Source of the DNA: Nilaparvata lugens
Taxonomy: Eukaryota; Arthropoda; Insecta; Hemiptera; Delphacidae
Direction: 5' to 3'
NCBI RefSeq assembly: GCF_014356525.2
Contig: NC_052507.1
Span: forward strand, 41,955,295-42,019,294
DNA length: 64,000 nucleotides
Below the pieces are notes generated by a model. It had not been told where the DNA came from. It ran no database searches and was given only the letters and a program-made list of their open reading frames with translations. Below, piece by piece: positions 9,819 to 23,044 of this stretch. The position numbers and the translations under genes are program-made. How positions within the stretch are numbered: the stretch's first letter is position 1; every line of letters starts with the position of its first letter.

Positions 9819-10430
9819 CAGAGTGGGTGAAAAGTCCGAGAACGGCTTAATATCTCATACACAAAGGTAATTTGATGGTGGGTGTGATTGGGGATCCTAC
9901 TCAAATTTAAAATACTACTTTACTATGACTTCAAAAATCTGGCCCGCCATCTTGGATCCGCCATATTGAATGCAACTTTATTTTTTTAAATAGGAAGGTG
10001 GTCATGCAATACATGATTTCGATAAGAAATTTCAAGAAAAAATAAATGTTGGAAACAGCACATCGATATCTCAAGCCGTTCAGAAGATTTTCACATTATT
10101 AATCAACACAACTTATGTATTTTATTTCTGATATGCATGATATTGATTTATAATGTAAATATCTTCTGAACGGTTTGAGATATCGATATGCGGTTTTTGC
10201 CATTCATTAAAAAAAAAAAAAATAGTATCGAAATCATGTATTGCATGACCACCTTTCTATTTAGAAAAATAAAGTTGCATTCAAAATGGTGGATCCAAGA
10301 TGTGGACCATATTTTTAAAGTCATAGTAAAGTAGTATTTTCAATTTGAGTACGATCCCCAATCACACCCACCGTCAAATAACCTTTGTGTATGAGATATT
10401 AAGCCGTTCTCGGACTTTTCACCCACTCTG
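9819..10430. mobile_element. MITE-like inverted-repeat element, copy 1 (TA-flanked)
   Basis: The left end (CAGAGTGGGTGAAAAGTCCG) and right end (CGGACTTTTCACCCACTCTG) are perfect complements. The arms stay complementary for about 280 bp each (for example GGTGGGTGTGATTGGGGATC against GATCCCCAATCACACCCACC), leaving a short AT-rich centre. TATA lies on both sides, so a TA or TATA target duplication is likely, as for Tc1/mariner-type MITEs. There is no coding frame. A second copy is at 23045-23984. Confidence 0.9.
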
Positions 10431-10954
10431 TATAGAGGTACTGATTATATTCTGTGTAATATTTGCTGTAAAAGAGTAATGAAGCAGCATACTCTTTTGA
10501 CTCTTTCGACCTTATGATGTAGCACCAACCTATTCTATTAATTAATTTTATTTGTTTTACTTTTCATATTTGAAAATTGTCGTTCATTTTAAGTTAATTT
10601 TTCAGGCTAAAATTAATAAGTTAATTAAGGAATGGGTTCGATTAATTATTTTTTCTCAAGGCTTTTCAAGATAAGAGTTCTTCCCCCACACACAGATTAA
10701 TATTCCAAGTGAGGAAATATATTTCCTTGATTTGATTTTGTTTGTTGTATATGTAACTGTTATTGAATATGTATCTATTTTCTTGGAAATAAATTGAATT
10801 GAACTTGCTATCGGTGAAACAGTTGATGAGAACTTATGAAGCATATTATTTTATTGTTTCATTTATGTATTCATTAATAAGAGCCGCAGAAAATTGCTGA
10901 AACTCCAATAATTACTCTCTCTTTTCAGTTCTCCAAGTATGCTGCTGCATTGCA
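10431..10954. other. Intron sequence with a possible old retroelement 3' end
   Basis: Near 10730-10810 a stretch resembling a LINE 3' tail (TTTGTTTGTTGTATATGTAAC, then AAATAAATTGAATTGAA) can be seen, without coding remains. Nothing else was recognised. Confidence 0.3.
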
Positions 10955-11295
10955 ATGGTATAGTAGCATAAGAAGATATCACAAGAAGATATCCCGTGCT
11001 TTAGGACGTTTACGTTCCAAATTTCAAGTCGAGGTTTTGTTAACTCAAGCCGATCACTGTCAACTACTGTCTATTATTATTGTTTTGGCCGGGTGAGAGT
11101 GTAAGACCGACACATTATGAGAGACTAGCTTATGAGAGACATCACATTGCTTCACAAAAAAGCGAAACTCGGACCACAGAAAAAGGAAGAATAACCTTGT
11201 TTTCTCCTCCGTACTAGGACTATCGGCTTGAGTTAACATTGCAATTTGGAACGCCCTATATCTTGGATTAACTCCATATGCTATTTTTCTCTATG
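10955..11295 (+). mobile_element. MITE of the TTAACTCAAGCCGAT family, copy 1
   Basis: The core shares TCAAGCCGAT, CACTGTC, GTTTTGGCCGGG, GAGAGTGTA, TATGAGAGACTA and GGACTATCGGCTTGAGTTAAC with the reverse complement of 58131-58420. The ends (TATAGTAGCATAAGAA and CATATGCTATTTTTCTCTAT) are loosely complementary. There is no coding capacity. Confidence 0.75.
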
Positions 11296-13232
11296 ATGGT
11301 AGTAATAGTATTCAATAGTATTGTTGATGAATAGTAGTGTTGTTGCATGCTCTTATCATTGAACTGTATTTGTAAAATGTTGAGGACGTTGATTATATTT
11401 TATTTGTTACAACTATTGATGAATCGAAGAATGATTATGGATATGATACAGTAGTATGAGTTACTTGAAGAAAACCTCTCGTTGGCGTTAATAAAATGCT
11501 ATTCAGAGTATGGTTGAACTACAGTCCACCGGACAGTAGTATATAGATCGTATGAAACACACATTTAATAAGTAGGATTCAGTGTAGAAGTGGTTTCATT
11601 TGCTATTTATTTGAAAATGTGGATAAAAATCTAAACATAGTATACACATGTGCATTCAAATAAATTTCACTTGTAAAAACAAATTCAATTAGAATTCATA
11701 CAGCTCTCTATGAATAGAGTTCAAAAGAGTTAGAGACTGAATTATATTATTTGAGTTGAGGATACTAGATACTGGATACTAGAGTGTGAATAAAAAATGG
11801 TATAACGAAATTAGATAGCAGTTAGAAAGTTCTACTTGTCAGTTTATCATATATATTATGAGATAGGTGAACAACAGTGAATTTTGTGCTACTTCAGTTT
11901 GGAATGATACTACCGTGATACATCTCCAGTCAGATGCGATGATGCGAATAACAACATCATACAGACTGATCCATGTGATAATGTTTTGGATGAAGGGATT
12001 AGAAACCATTTTCAATGCAGAAGTTTCTTGCTCTGAATGGGATTAACATCGAGTTTTATCTCGTAATAAATCATTTTACCTTTTGGTTGTCCCGCTGAAA
12101 GTAGATCAGAGTGAATTACATTTCACGCTTGGAGCTTTAATTGAAATTTCCAACAGGACTGTTTTAAGCTGCCAGAATATGACAAAAACTTTCTCTGTCG
12201 GCACTGCCGTTGTTTTTGAACTTTAATTTCTCTGATAGATTCATCTTATGACCAAATTAATTCAAAACTTTGCAGTCGTCCACGGATTAAACACATCCTT
12301 TGCTATGAAATTACATTTTCAACCATGGATATAACTCGAGTTGGCCGTACTTAATTAATTCGCAACATAGCTTTTTCATTTGCGATCCTCTTTGCCAAAG
12401 CAAATAGCAAATGGTTTTATTAAAATATATTTTCAAGGATCAGTCGCATGGAAAATTTAATCTCTCGGACAATCGATCGGGTAGAAAATAGTAATCTGCT
12501 ATTTGATCACGTTGAAAATTAAAATAGTTCTATTTATGGTTTATAGAGAGGGATGGAAAAATAGAGAGAGATAAATAAAAATATTGCACTAAGTTGAGAT
12601 AACCAACAGGATTTTTTTATTACAGCATTACTAGCTCTGCCCACTAGGTCGGCTACTTGTCATCATTGAAGTACATTTTTTCTGAACAGAGTTTGTAGCT
12701 GGTGTGAAGAAATGAGATATGTATCTATAGCAAATGTCAAAATAATATCAAATGATATTATCATTCGAATGCTAATGAAATATATTAATGAGTTTGTAGC
12801 TGTTTGTTTTAACTCGATAAAACATAATAAGATTTCACACTAAACCGACTATTTTAATAAAGAGGGGTGACCCAAGCCTGATGACTCACCTTAACTTACT
12901 ATCCGAAATTTTCTACCAACCCCCAACAAATAAGGCACCAAGAAATGACTTTTGAACCCTGAGAATTACAATGACGCATTCCACATCTTTGCCCCCCCCC
13001 TGCAATAAATTTTGATTTTTGGCAAGAATCAGAAAATCAAACACCAGGATTGAGATTGCTCAATTCGCTGGACCTCATGATGAATTTACCAGAATATTAT
13101 TTATTCATATGCAAATACAATCCAGGTAGAAACAACAGGCATTTGCCCAAAACTGCTTCAAACCTTAATTTGGAATAAACCTTATAGTCCAGGAGGCAAC
13201 CAATGCTCAAAAAAGGGTATAGAGGGAAAAGT
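11296..13232. other. Intron sequence, nothing recognised
   Basis: AT-rich intron DNA of the zinc-finger gene. It holds a run of ten C near 12991-13000 but no exon, satellite or element boundary that I can support. Confidence 0.4.
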
Positions 13233-14346
13233 TCGGAAGACAATTTTCGACCCCGCAGTTCTGTTGAAGGGTAGTGAGGAGGTAAACAGATCAAAAGTCC
13301 CCACCCCTACCACTGTGCTAAGGGGGTGGGGGTGGTTTAAAGGTACCATTTTTTGGTTTCTCGCATATAACTCGAAAACTATGCATTTAACAGACATGAC
13401 TATTCCATAAGAAATTAAAGCTTAGGTACATAATTTCCAATAATATTGATTCAACAATTTTTTCTATATCTCTTTAATTTTTCGAGATATCCGCTCTAAA
13501 AGATGTGACATTTTTGAAAAAACACATGTCCCTCAATTTTTTGCTATTTTTGCTCTTATAACTTTTTGAATATCGATGGGAAAATCCATGCTGATCATGT
13601 ACTTATAGAGCATCAAATCTTCTTCAATTTCATGTATAATTTCACAAGTTTACGCACATCCCCACGAATGTTGCAGAAGCTTCAGTGTTGAGTGTGAGAT
13701 CTTCAGTTAAGCAAAAATAGACCAATTGACAAAAGAATTTCGAGAGAATGTTTTGAACACAATTTTTGACTTTGCAGCTTTGTTGGGACCAGTTGGGGGG
13801 GGGGTGAATATATCAAAAGTCCCCATCCCTATCCCTTGTGATAAAGAGATGAGGGTGGTTTAAAAGTTTCATTTTTCAATGTTTTGCTTACTCGCCCATA
13901 TTTCGAGAAAAATGCGTTCAACCGACATGACTAACGATTCCGAAATGAAGCTTGATACATTCTCTACAATATTTGTTCAGTGGTGATATGTGATATCTCC
14001 AACAGTTTTCGAGATATACGCTCTTAAAAGTGTAAAATTGTTAAAATAACAGCTTTTAATCCTATTTTATGATGTTTCAGGGCCTAAAACTCTCCAACAA
14101 TGCATCAAAATGATAAATGCTCATCGTAGATTTGTAGAGCTTTGTTTTCTCTTCAATTTGATGTATTATTCACTACAAAATGTTTTCCTTCTATTGTTAT
14201 AGCAGATTCAATGGGGGGAAACAAAAAAATGGTACCTTTGAACCACCCCCACCCCCTTAGCACAGTGGGTAGGGGTGGGGACTTTTGATATGTTTACCTC
14301 CTCACTACCCTTTACAGAACTGCGGGGTCAAAAATTGTCCTCCAAA
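13233..14346. mobile_element. Foldback element with about 125-bp inverted arms
   Basis: The left arm (13233-13358) contains GACCCCGCAGTTCTGTTGAA in near form, GGTAGTGAGGAGGTAAAC, CAAAAGTCCCCACCCCTACC and GGGGGTGGGGGTGGTT. The right arm (14222-14346) is its reverse complement with few differences. A diverged direct copy of the left arm lies between them (about 13740-13890, with TATCAAAAGTCCCCATCCCT). No transposase frame is visible. Confidence 0.85.
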
Positions 14347-14705
14347 CAATGACTGGGCTATTATGCTAACGATAAGCTCGATCAGTGTTCTACTGAAAAA
14401 TGTTTTTCAAAACAGGTGATCGTTTGCTATTTTAAGTAACTGAGTATTCAAAAGAAATTACACAAAATTTAAAACGGAATTTCACAAACGAGTACTTTCT
14501 TTTCAACCAGGACACTCTGTAAAATGCACTTTAATTTTTGTTTGAACGTTATTCAAATGTACTCAGAGTTCTCCAATACTGTTCAAATCTCATTACTTGA
14601 TGAGAATCGAGATAAAATCTTGACTGAATAAATGAACTGATGAAAAGAATAATTGGACTATATTGAAAAAGTATATGGGCCAATAATATTTGTTTTGTAT
14701 CTCAC
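14347..14705. other. Intron sequence, nothing recognised
   Basis: AT-rich intron next to the donor of exon 14706-14865. It contains GGACACTCTGTAAAATGCAC near 14510, which may be the edge of an old element. Confidence 0.4.
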
Positions 14706-14865
14706 TTGAATAGGTGAGGTTGGTCTGCGTGTGCGCAGCAAGGCTGGGGTTGGTGATGCGCTTCTGAATGATCTTCTCCTCGATGAGAGCTCTCACGCTC
14801 ATGCTGGCTGTCTGCAGTGGGGGGCCCGTCGTCTCTTTCTTCTCGCATTTCTTACTATCCGAATC
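14706..14865 (-). CDS. Zinc-finger gene exon, conserved basic helix region
   Basis: 160 bp, acceptor ATTTTCCAG before 14865 and donor TCAA/GTGAGA at 14706. It starts in phase 0 straight after the zinc-finger exon and ends with one base of a codon that the next exon (9702) completes to Thr. The peptide starts DSDSKKCEKKETTGPPLQTA, then SMSVRALIEEKIIQKRITN, and ends PSLAAHTQTNLTYS. The central segment looks like an amphipathic helix and by its character is the best conserved part outside the finger. I associate it with insect TRERF1-like proteins from memory. It lies just C-terminal of the finger, so it may help DNA or partner binding. Confidence 0.85.
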
Positions 14866-17800
14866 CTGGAAAATAAACATTGGAATAAGAAAATAAACAA
14901 GGAAATAACATCGGAATTGAACAAGAAAATTTTTATTAATTTGAGGAGTCCCATTGATCCACGGGGTATAGTTCCTTTGACACAGAATCCGACATCTCAA
15001 ATTAAGGTGGATCATTGTAAAAAGTGAATGAATGTAGGAGAGATGATTTTTTGAAAAAAGAATAACTTAGACGATCCTTGAGAATGCTATAGGAAAATAG
15101 TGGAGCAAGAGCTATATAGGACATTTTTCTTAATCTGAGGAGTTGGAAGGATTGTCTGAAGGAGAATATGGTATCAGTAAGATAAAGTTGATCAACGAAC
15201 TGAACATTCCATGTTTCACTCTGTTCACATTGAAATTTAGATTGCATTGGAATGTGTTCAATATGTGATTCAAAACCGAATATTTATCAATCATTTTTGA
15301 AACTTCATTGTTTGATTCTGAACAAATAATGTAATGGAGGCTTGAGATGTTGAATTGAACTAGTTGAAATTCATCTAAGAGAAGATGTAGGTAGAAATGG
15401 GAGAAAAGCAAGATTGCGGTACTTTCGAGTAATACCTTCCAAGATTTTTGAAGTATCTTAGAGTTTGATACACGTTGAACATTTGATTGCACTTTCTCTT
15501 GAATCTTCAAAATTTGTTCTACTTACTGCATATTGGAAGCAAAAAAGTCAGATGAATTATTTCTCAGAACGGTAGTTGAATTTGTAAATATTCATACCAG
15601 AGAAGTTTTCACGATCCAGATCCAGATTGAAAAAAAATGAAGGATACGATTCCCTATCAAGGATTTTACACTTGATAGACTAAATAATGGGCTTACAGTC
15701 TATAATTTATAAGTCGAAGTATCATATTCTATAACACGTTACTCAGTGAAAAGTGAAAACCTGACCTAATTCTTTTTTCGAAACTTCTATTCATCTAAAT
15801 TTGGGAGAAAGGCGGTTTTGAGTTAAGCCTGTTGTCTTCTTCCAATCATAATATTTTGTATTCATATTGTTATTATCATAATTGTATAATATAATGATTC
15901 CTGATTGTCAATAAGTAAAACAAAATATGGTCTATAAGACTATAGACTCACTTTTCGATTACGATATCAAATATTTCAGTATTGAATGACAACTTACATC
16001 ACAGTTATGCTATCTCATATTGCCTTTCCAGAATGAGTCTAGAAACTTGTCGCAGGGTTTTTAGGAGAACGAAAAAGCCCTTATGGTAGCGACTATTATT
16101 CTGCTTCATATTCAGCTTCGAAATAGTCTATATTAATTTGTTATATTTGAAATTCCAGATAAATTGAAGTTAGTAGTTAGCTATCAGGAAGTGAGCTCAT
16201 AAAATATCAAGCTCAACAGAAATATATATTAGGAATTAAGTGAAGCTTGAAGAATGAGATAATTAACGCCACAGAATGAGAAAAACTCTGTAATTGAACA
16301 ATTGCATCGTCTTAACAACTGTTAACTTCAAAGCTTTATAGCTTAATGATGTTAACAAACCAGATAGATTCATGTTGGCTAGTTATTAGGTAGGAATTGA
16401 GCTCACAAGAGATCAAGCTCAACAGGGATATAAATGAAGCTCAAAAAAGAAAATACTTTAGTAGCCTAACAGAATAAGGAAAACTCTGTGATTAAATAAT
16501 TCCAGAAAATATCGTATCCAACGACTCTTGACTTCAGAGATGAAAATCGGTAACATTCACAGGAATGAATTCCAGGATTGTTAGAAATGTTCTACTCTGT
16601 ACTTCAAAAAGAGATTTCACCAAAGTTGAGAGTCAAACTCCACAATGGAGGCTACTTCAGTATGGGAAAAAGAATAAGGAAACGGATCTCACGATAATAT
16701 TCATTATATTCATGACTAAAGGGATGAATATCAAGGCTCAAATATTTGATTGTTATATGATGGGTACAGGGACAGAATTTTTGCAAGCATTGCTTACAGG
16801 ACAACATGAGTGGAATACTTGAGAATCTTGAGTATGTTTTTCATCAACCATATATTCCCAACTCCGGAGTATCATTGTTGTTGTTGCGTAACAAATGATA
16901 GAGAGGCCGGGCTTAACGATCACGAGAAGCCTCTCCTCAGAGCGACGATATTTTTCGGTGGAGCCTCATTAAAAATTTATGGAATCAGAGACGAGGAGCA
17001 TCAGACAACAAAAGATTCTCATTCGGAGTGGGGGTTGAACCGCGGGGCTTGAAACCGAGTTCGAACACTGCCAGCGTAATAGATCGTATTGACAACGATC
17101 GTATCGCTCCAACTGCAATAAAAAGCCGAATCGCTGCCGAAAGTTTTCGAATCGAACGAAATCAGTGGCTGGGGGACAGGGACAGCCTCAGTAGCTGTTC
17201 TTGACCCTTTTTGGATGGTGGAACACCGCAGGGAATCGGGAATATACAATATTCACAAATTCCTGTTTACTGCCTCAGGGTCTGGACATTAGAAGTGGGC
17301 TATTGGCCAAACGATAAGCCAAACTTTACTTTCTAATTCCACCTTACATCTCTTTCCATCTCTGTTTAACTCCATACTCTCTATCCTCTACACTCTGCTC
17401 CTCATTTCTTCATCCACTTCTCCTCATTCTATGCCTTCTGATTCCACATGCTCTCCATTCTTTCTTATATCATCAGCAATTTCTAACTTCGATTGACTCC
17501 ATCGTAAACTCCCACGAGCATTCCTTGCACACTGTTTTACCAGTTGGAAAACTTTCCAAAGTGATGTTTGACGAGAATGACAAATTGTGTTGTTATGTTT
17601 GGAGTTGGGTTGAAGAATGAGTAACCGAATAAAATTATTGTGTACTGTACAGAAGCTCTGTGAAATACTGAACGTAATACGGTCCATACGGTCTTATAGA
17701 GTACGGTTTTGTATTTGTATTGTATGCGAATAAACTGTAAATAAAACAGTACGACATTGTGTAGAAAAATAAAACTGTGCAACACTTTACGATACTGTTT

Positions 17801-20800
17801 ATTGATTTATAAGAATGTAGCTCATGTGAGCTAGTTTGTACGCTATTCCATCAGTTTTGCAGAAGTTGATATTGTGGAGCTATGGTTTCTTTGAGTTTGA
17901 GTGTGAGAGAAAGTTCTAAAAAATTGAAACTAGAAGTAGGTTAATGTATGTCAGAAGGTAAAACTAGTCAGAAGCAATGTATGTATTTAATACCTCCAAT
18001 ATTTGAAGAATTACTTAGTCTATACTGAGTGTTAATAAATATGAAGACTTTGTGAATTCAAGCTCAAGTGCTCAAGTTTATATAGCCTACAGCATGCAAA
18101 AAATTAGAGTTTATTCCTTCTGAATGAATGTTGAAAGCTCTAATTTCCAGATGTCCAGAAGTAGAACACTCGTCATATAGACTTTTATAATCAATCAGTC
18201 GTTACAAATATGAAAACCATGATGAAAGTTGGGTGTTTTGCTTTACATGCTCTGTCTGCCATCTTCGACGATGTAAAATCGGAATGTGAGTTGTCGAAAA
18301 TAAATCAACCTACAAAGGTCTGTCGTGCTTCAAAATACACTTCGGGCCTGAATGGAAGAGGCTACTGCATTTCATCTTGGGCCCAGAGAGAGTGATCGCT
18401 TTGAAAAAGTGAGGCAAAACCGACGTAATCACCAGGGCTATCCCTGTGTAATCAATCATGGAAACTGCCACATCTCCACGTGTTTGCCCCCTGGCCCCCT
18501 CAACAAACTTTCTCATTCACCCTCTTTCTCTCTCAATCAAACCAGCTCTTCCTCTCGTTTTCTGTCCTTTTCCCACTCATTTTGCTCCTTAACAGACGTA
18601 AAAAACAACCCTTCAAACCGATACATCGTATCCTAGCTCTAGCACCCTCACGAATTTTCCTTCCGTCATCACAAACCACCCCTACCAGCTAAAAACCCCT
18701 TCAAACCATTCGTGAGTCGAACTTTCTATTCCGTTTTCACAAGCGATTCTTTTCATGGGAAGTGGATTTGGGAATTGGAAAGCAAGAGAGATAACTATAG
18801 TATGCAGACAAAATTTTCGATTTTCTTCAGGCTACTAGAATGTCTGGTTCGATAAGATGATCAGAAGCGGATGAATCAGGAAGACTTTAATTGAAGGCAA
18901 GTAAAGTGATAGATATACAGGGTGTTTAAGAACTCCCTACTGACTGTCGAGCAGCCTAATATGAACTGGCAGTGAATTCCATAATCCAATGACAGTTATA
19001 TGGAACGATTTGTTGTGGAGCTCAGTTCTGTGGATTGGAACAGACGAATTGCATAGTTTAGTGGCCTAAAAGTATCCTCTTCTTGATTAACTCATTTTTC
19101 TCCAATTCATTTATTTATGTAGCAAACAATTATTGTTGATTATTTATTGAGTAGTTGAGGATTAATGTTCTATTCTTAAACATAATTTTAGATCTCAGGA
19201 GTGATCACTCTTTCAAATCTCAATGCTGAACAAGAAGTAGATTCAATGATATAGAAGATAAGTTTTCATATACATTGTGATAAAGAGAGAATTCCTATAA
19301 ATGGACAACTTAGAGTTAGTTGAGAGACAGAGACACAACCATGATAAAATTCGAACAGGAAGAAGGAACTTCATCGTAACAAACGACTCACACATTACTG
19401 AAGACGTTGCACATGAGTTGATATCACTGAAAGAGTTATGAAAGAGATTATTGAAGACAATTATCTTGTCACTGAAATTGCTTCCTGAATGAGAGTTGAA
19501 ATTGAACATAATAGTTTCAGTTCCGAATAATAACAGTTTAATCAAGGTTGAAGATTTTCAACAAAGACCCAACCTTTGGCACTTCACAGTGAAGGTAATG
19601 GGTTGCGGATGGAGTGGAGGGAAAGGAGGGTAAGATGTTAGCGCAGGTTGAAGAGATAAGAGAAGGAAGAAGCAATGGGAAAGTGGGAGCACAAAGGCCT
19701 GAGCCAGAAGAAAGGACGCCGGAATAGGGGAACAGCGAGAGAGGAAATGGCAAGTGGAGAGAGGAAAATGGAGAGGGGACAATGAAGCCCGCAATAGGAA
19801 GGTGTCTGAGGAGAAGTATAGAGAGGCGATAGTAATTAAAGAGAGTAGAACACGGTAGTTCCAATTATCGCCGTCGAACGAATGAAAGCGCTTCAAAGGA
19901 AAGAGGCATGGAGGCAAGTGGATAAAAGATGACTGTGTTTGTGAATCTATGTGTGAGAGTTGTGTGCATGCACTTGTGTTTGTCGTTGTCAGACCCTTTG
20001 CCAGTGACAAGAGACAGACACAACACTGTGACAAACTATCCAAGCACAACAACACCCAGGACTTCACCTGGCCGGCCGAGGATATAAGAAGTTACAGCTC
20101 CACACAGAAAAACGGCGAAAACTTGCTGGAGAGAAAAAACCCTTAGGAATGACGATGTCTCTCTTGATGAAATAGCGCGGCAATACATGCTTTATATTTG
20201 ATGCCCACACACATACACCTCGTCTACATGAAAAGCTAAAAATTCTCTTTGTTCTTGGAAACTTCAAAAATACCTTCGACGTTTGTATCCAACGATGCTG
20301 CATTACTGTCTTCAAGAACATTCCGTTAAAACACCTACCGTAAGTCCCAGTTTTCTCTTTTAAAAATAAAAATATCGAGAATACAGAGTATTTATTTGCT
20401 ACACATCTCGTCAGTTTTATCCTCTTAATACGCTACTCGCTAAATAGAAGTCTTTGTGTGACTGAAAATCCAGATGCTCTTTTCCATTAACAGGATCTTT
20501 CTGGTTTCGTTTACAGAGAGGAAATAATGCAAGAACAGAACTTGTTTTTGGAGCTGGAGGAGTTCTGGAAAAGCAGAATGCGTTTTCTCTTCAAAATTCA
20601 AATTCCAATAACCTTCATGACAATCATCGAGCTGTACTGCGATAATCAATGTACTATACTATCTATCTACTACTGAAGTTCAACGATATATCCATAATTA
20701 TTATATTTATTGCCCTGAAAATTATCACTATGGTTGAGAGAAAATCTTTTTCTTTGTTAAATTTGATCAATCAGTTGGAGCTAAAGCCAATCAAGCAGAT

Positions 20801-22751
20801 TGGTTTTACAAAGATTTAACGATATCTTTATCGCTCCAAATCAAGTTCTCAAAATAGCTTTGAGGTTTCCATTTACAGTTTTGAATTCAGCCTGATAAAA
20901 ATTATGCTGAGGAGGAAGAAATTTTAATGCCTTATCATAATTTCGATAAGAAAATGAATTCACCATCAGCTACTTCATCTTCAAACTCCATCTCATTGAA
21001 GACATTTCTTCAATATCTCTTATTCTCATTGCAGGCATACATAAAGATAATGAATGAGATTGTTTACATCGGCTAGACAGTGAATAGACATGAAATTGAT
21101 ATTTTAGTTTTTCTTTTGAGTCTAGATCAAAATATGGATTTTTAAAAATAAATAGCAGAATACATTACGTTATGGAACATGAAAATACAGCTCTTAGAAA
21201 TGAACCGAGTGTTTCCCTTGCTTTGAATCATCACACTTCCTACAGAATCATTCTTTCTCTTCCTTCTTATTAATTTATTATTTTGAACTGATGAGCAAAT
21301 CCCTTCTGTATTTTGTGGCGTTGTTATGTTCGTATTTTGACAGTGAGTCAGGCACATAAGCACGCGCGTGCACAGCGTGCTTTCGGAAGCCATTAGCATT
21401 AATCACAACGCTGTTTAGGAGTTGCACTATCCATTTCCTCCGGCTGGGCTGATATCGGTGGCTCACTGCTCTCTGCACTGACACCGCGCGCTGGCTTTGA
21501 TTTACTGCTAAATCGATAATCCAATGATGGGTCCGCCATTTTGGTGGTGGAGGATGCTGTTGGGGCTGCTTGATAATCGGCCTTGCAATGACCTTGCTTA
21601 ATTAAGACTTGAAAAAGGGAAGAAGGGATAGAAATATGGAACAAGATAATTGATAATTATTGAGATGTGATCCTCTATTTTGAATCATGAATTTACAATG
21701 TATGAATCCATCAGACACTTTCTTTTCAATTTAAATGGAATATATTTGAACATTGATTATTCCTTCCTGTTGGTGTCAGAAGAGTATACTATTATGGGTA
21801 TAATTATGTAAAACGGAATCATGTTTTAATATTGTTTTGTCCTATTCGATCTTGCTTCAACAATTTTTGTGTCCTGTATCTTCTACCACCTGCTCAAACA
21901 ATATTGAGATGAATATAGAAATTATTATTCGATTTAGATTTTGCAGTAAATACTTTGACAGTGTGGACTCTTAAAAAAATACCTTCATGACCAATGGGAG
22001 TCAAGTTGGAGCTGGCCAATGAAAAAAACGAGTCTAGTTGAAGCTGTTAAATTTTAAAGAAGCTATAGTACTTAAGCTATAGGAAAATAATAAAAGGATG
22101 AGAAGAAAGATTTTTCACAACAATAAATTATTTATAGATATTATTTTTCTATTATTCTCTCATTGTTGATTTTCAATCCTTACCCTGATTACTGACGGAA
22201 AAAAATGTTCAGAGGTCTCGTTCTTTTGTTACTTTTCATTTCTTTGAATAATTTCCTTGTTTGAGTATTCAATTATTACATTGTGTTTTCCTCATTAGTT
22301 TCTTTTAATCATCATAGTCCCAAGTCTCATATTATTCGCTTTCAGTGACTTATCCTTTCACACAAACAGATTATATATAAATATAAACAGATTTATATCA
22401 CACATACTATATGAATGTACGTTAAATTTTATTCTGTTGGATGAAAAACAAATCTAATTTGAATTTGAATTCCGTTTTACAATAATTATTACAGTTCCTA
22501 ATCATCATGAAGAAAATCATGAGTTTTGGCCTGATACTGGAATTCCTAATTAATTGTTATTTGACTATTCTCATATACTCTCAATTTTTTCTTATTGACA
22601 CATCATAACTGAAATCGTTTTCCATTTGTCTATTCATAACCCTTATTAACTCTATTTATACTCTTTTGAACTTTCTATTTAAATTTTCCATCTCATCTTA
22701 TCGATATACTGAAATACAAGCAATTTGCTATTATTCTATTTAGAAACTGAC
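14866..22751. other. Large intron (about 7.9 kb) upstream of exon 14706-14865
   Basis: The sequence is mostly unassigned. A pyrimidine-rich patch lies at 18480-18700 and a purine-rich patch at 19600-19830. Two similar segments (about 16190-16290 and 16395-16490) share GAGCTCA, ATCAAGCTCAACAG and GAATGAGAAAAACTCTG-type words and appear to be a diverged tandem duplication. No exon with good splice signals was found on either strand. Confidence 0.45.
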
Positions 22752-22976
22752 CTTTTTGAAGTATCCGCCATGTAGCCGCATATGTCCATTGAGCGCCGGT
22801 ATGTTCTTGAACTTGCGATGGCAGAGGTTGCATTCGACGGGCTTCTGCGCGGGGGCGGTGGTCACCACCAGCTGAGTGGAGGCGGCACTGCTCCCCACCG
22901 CCCCTGAGGAAGCTGCTACAACCGTCGACACATTCGTCACAGTAGTCGGCTTGCTCAGACTGCCATAGGTTGTTGC
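22752..22976 (-). CDS. Zinc-finger gene exon with one C2H2 finger
   Basis: 225 bp (75 codons), acceptor GTGTTTCAG before 22976 and donor AAAAG/GTCAG at 22752, phase 0 on both sides. The first half is Thr/Val/Ser/Ala-rich (VTNVSTVVAASSGAVGSSAA). Residues 49-69 form one C2H2 finger: Cys49-x2-Cys52-x12-His65-x3-His69, with ALNGHMRLHGGYFKK at its end. The Leu-Asn-Gly-His-Met-Arg core is unlike Krueppel-type tandem fingers and is typical of the single finger of TRERF1/ZNF541-like proteins, which act with histone deacetylases in the nucleus (family knowledge, from memory). It splices in phase to exon 14706-14865 and from exon 27847-27924. With a single finger, DNA binding would be modest, and the ELM2/SANT part expected downstream is not in view. 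Confidence 0.92.
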
Positions 22977-23044
22977 CTGAAACACACAATGGTTCACAAG
23001 GTTAGACGAGAAGTCAAGTTGAAAAGGTAAATAGTCAAGTTATA
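22977..23044. other. Short intron segment
   Basis: It holds the acceptor polypyrimidine region of exon 22752-22976 and the left TA flank of the next element. Confidence 0.5.
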
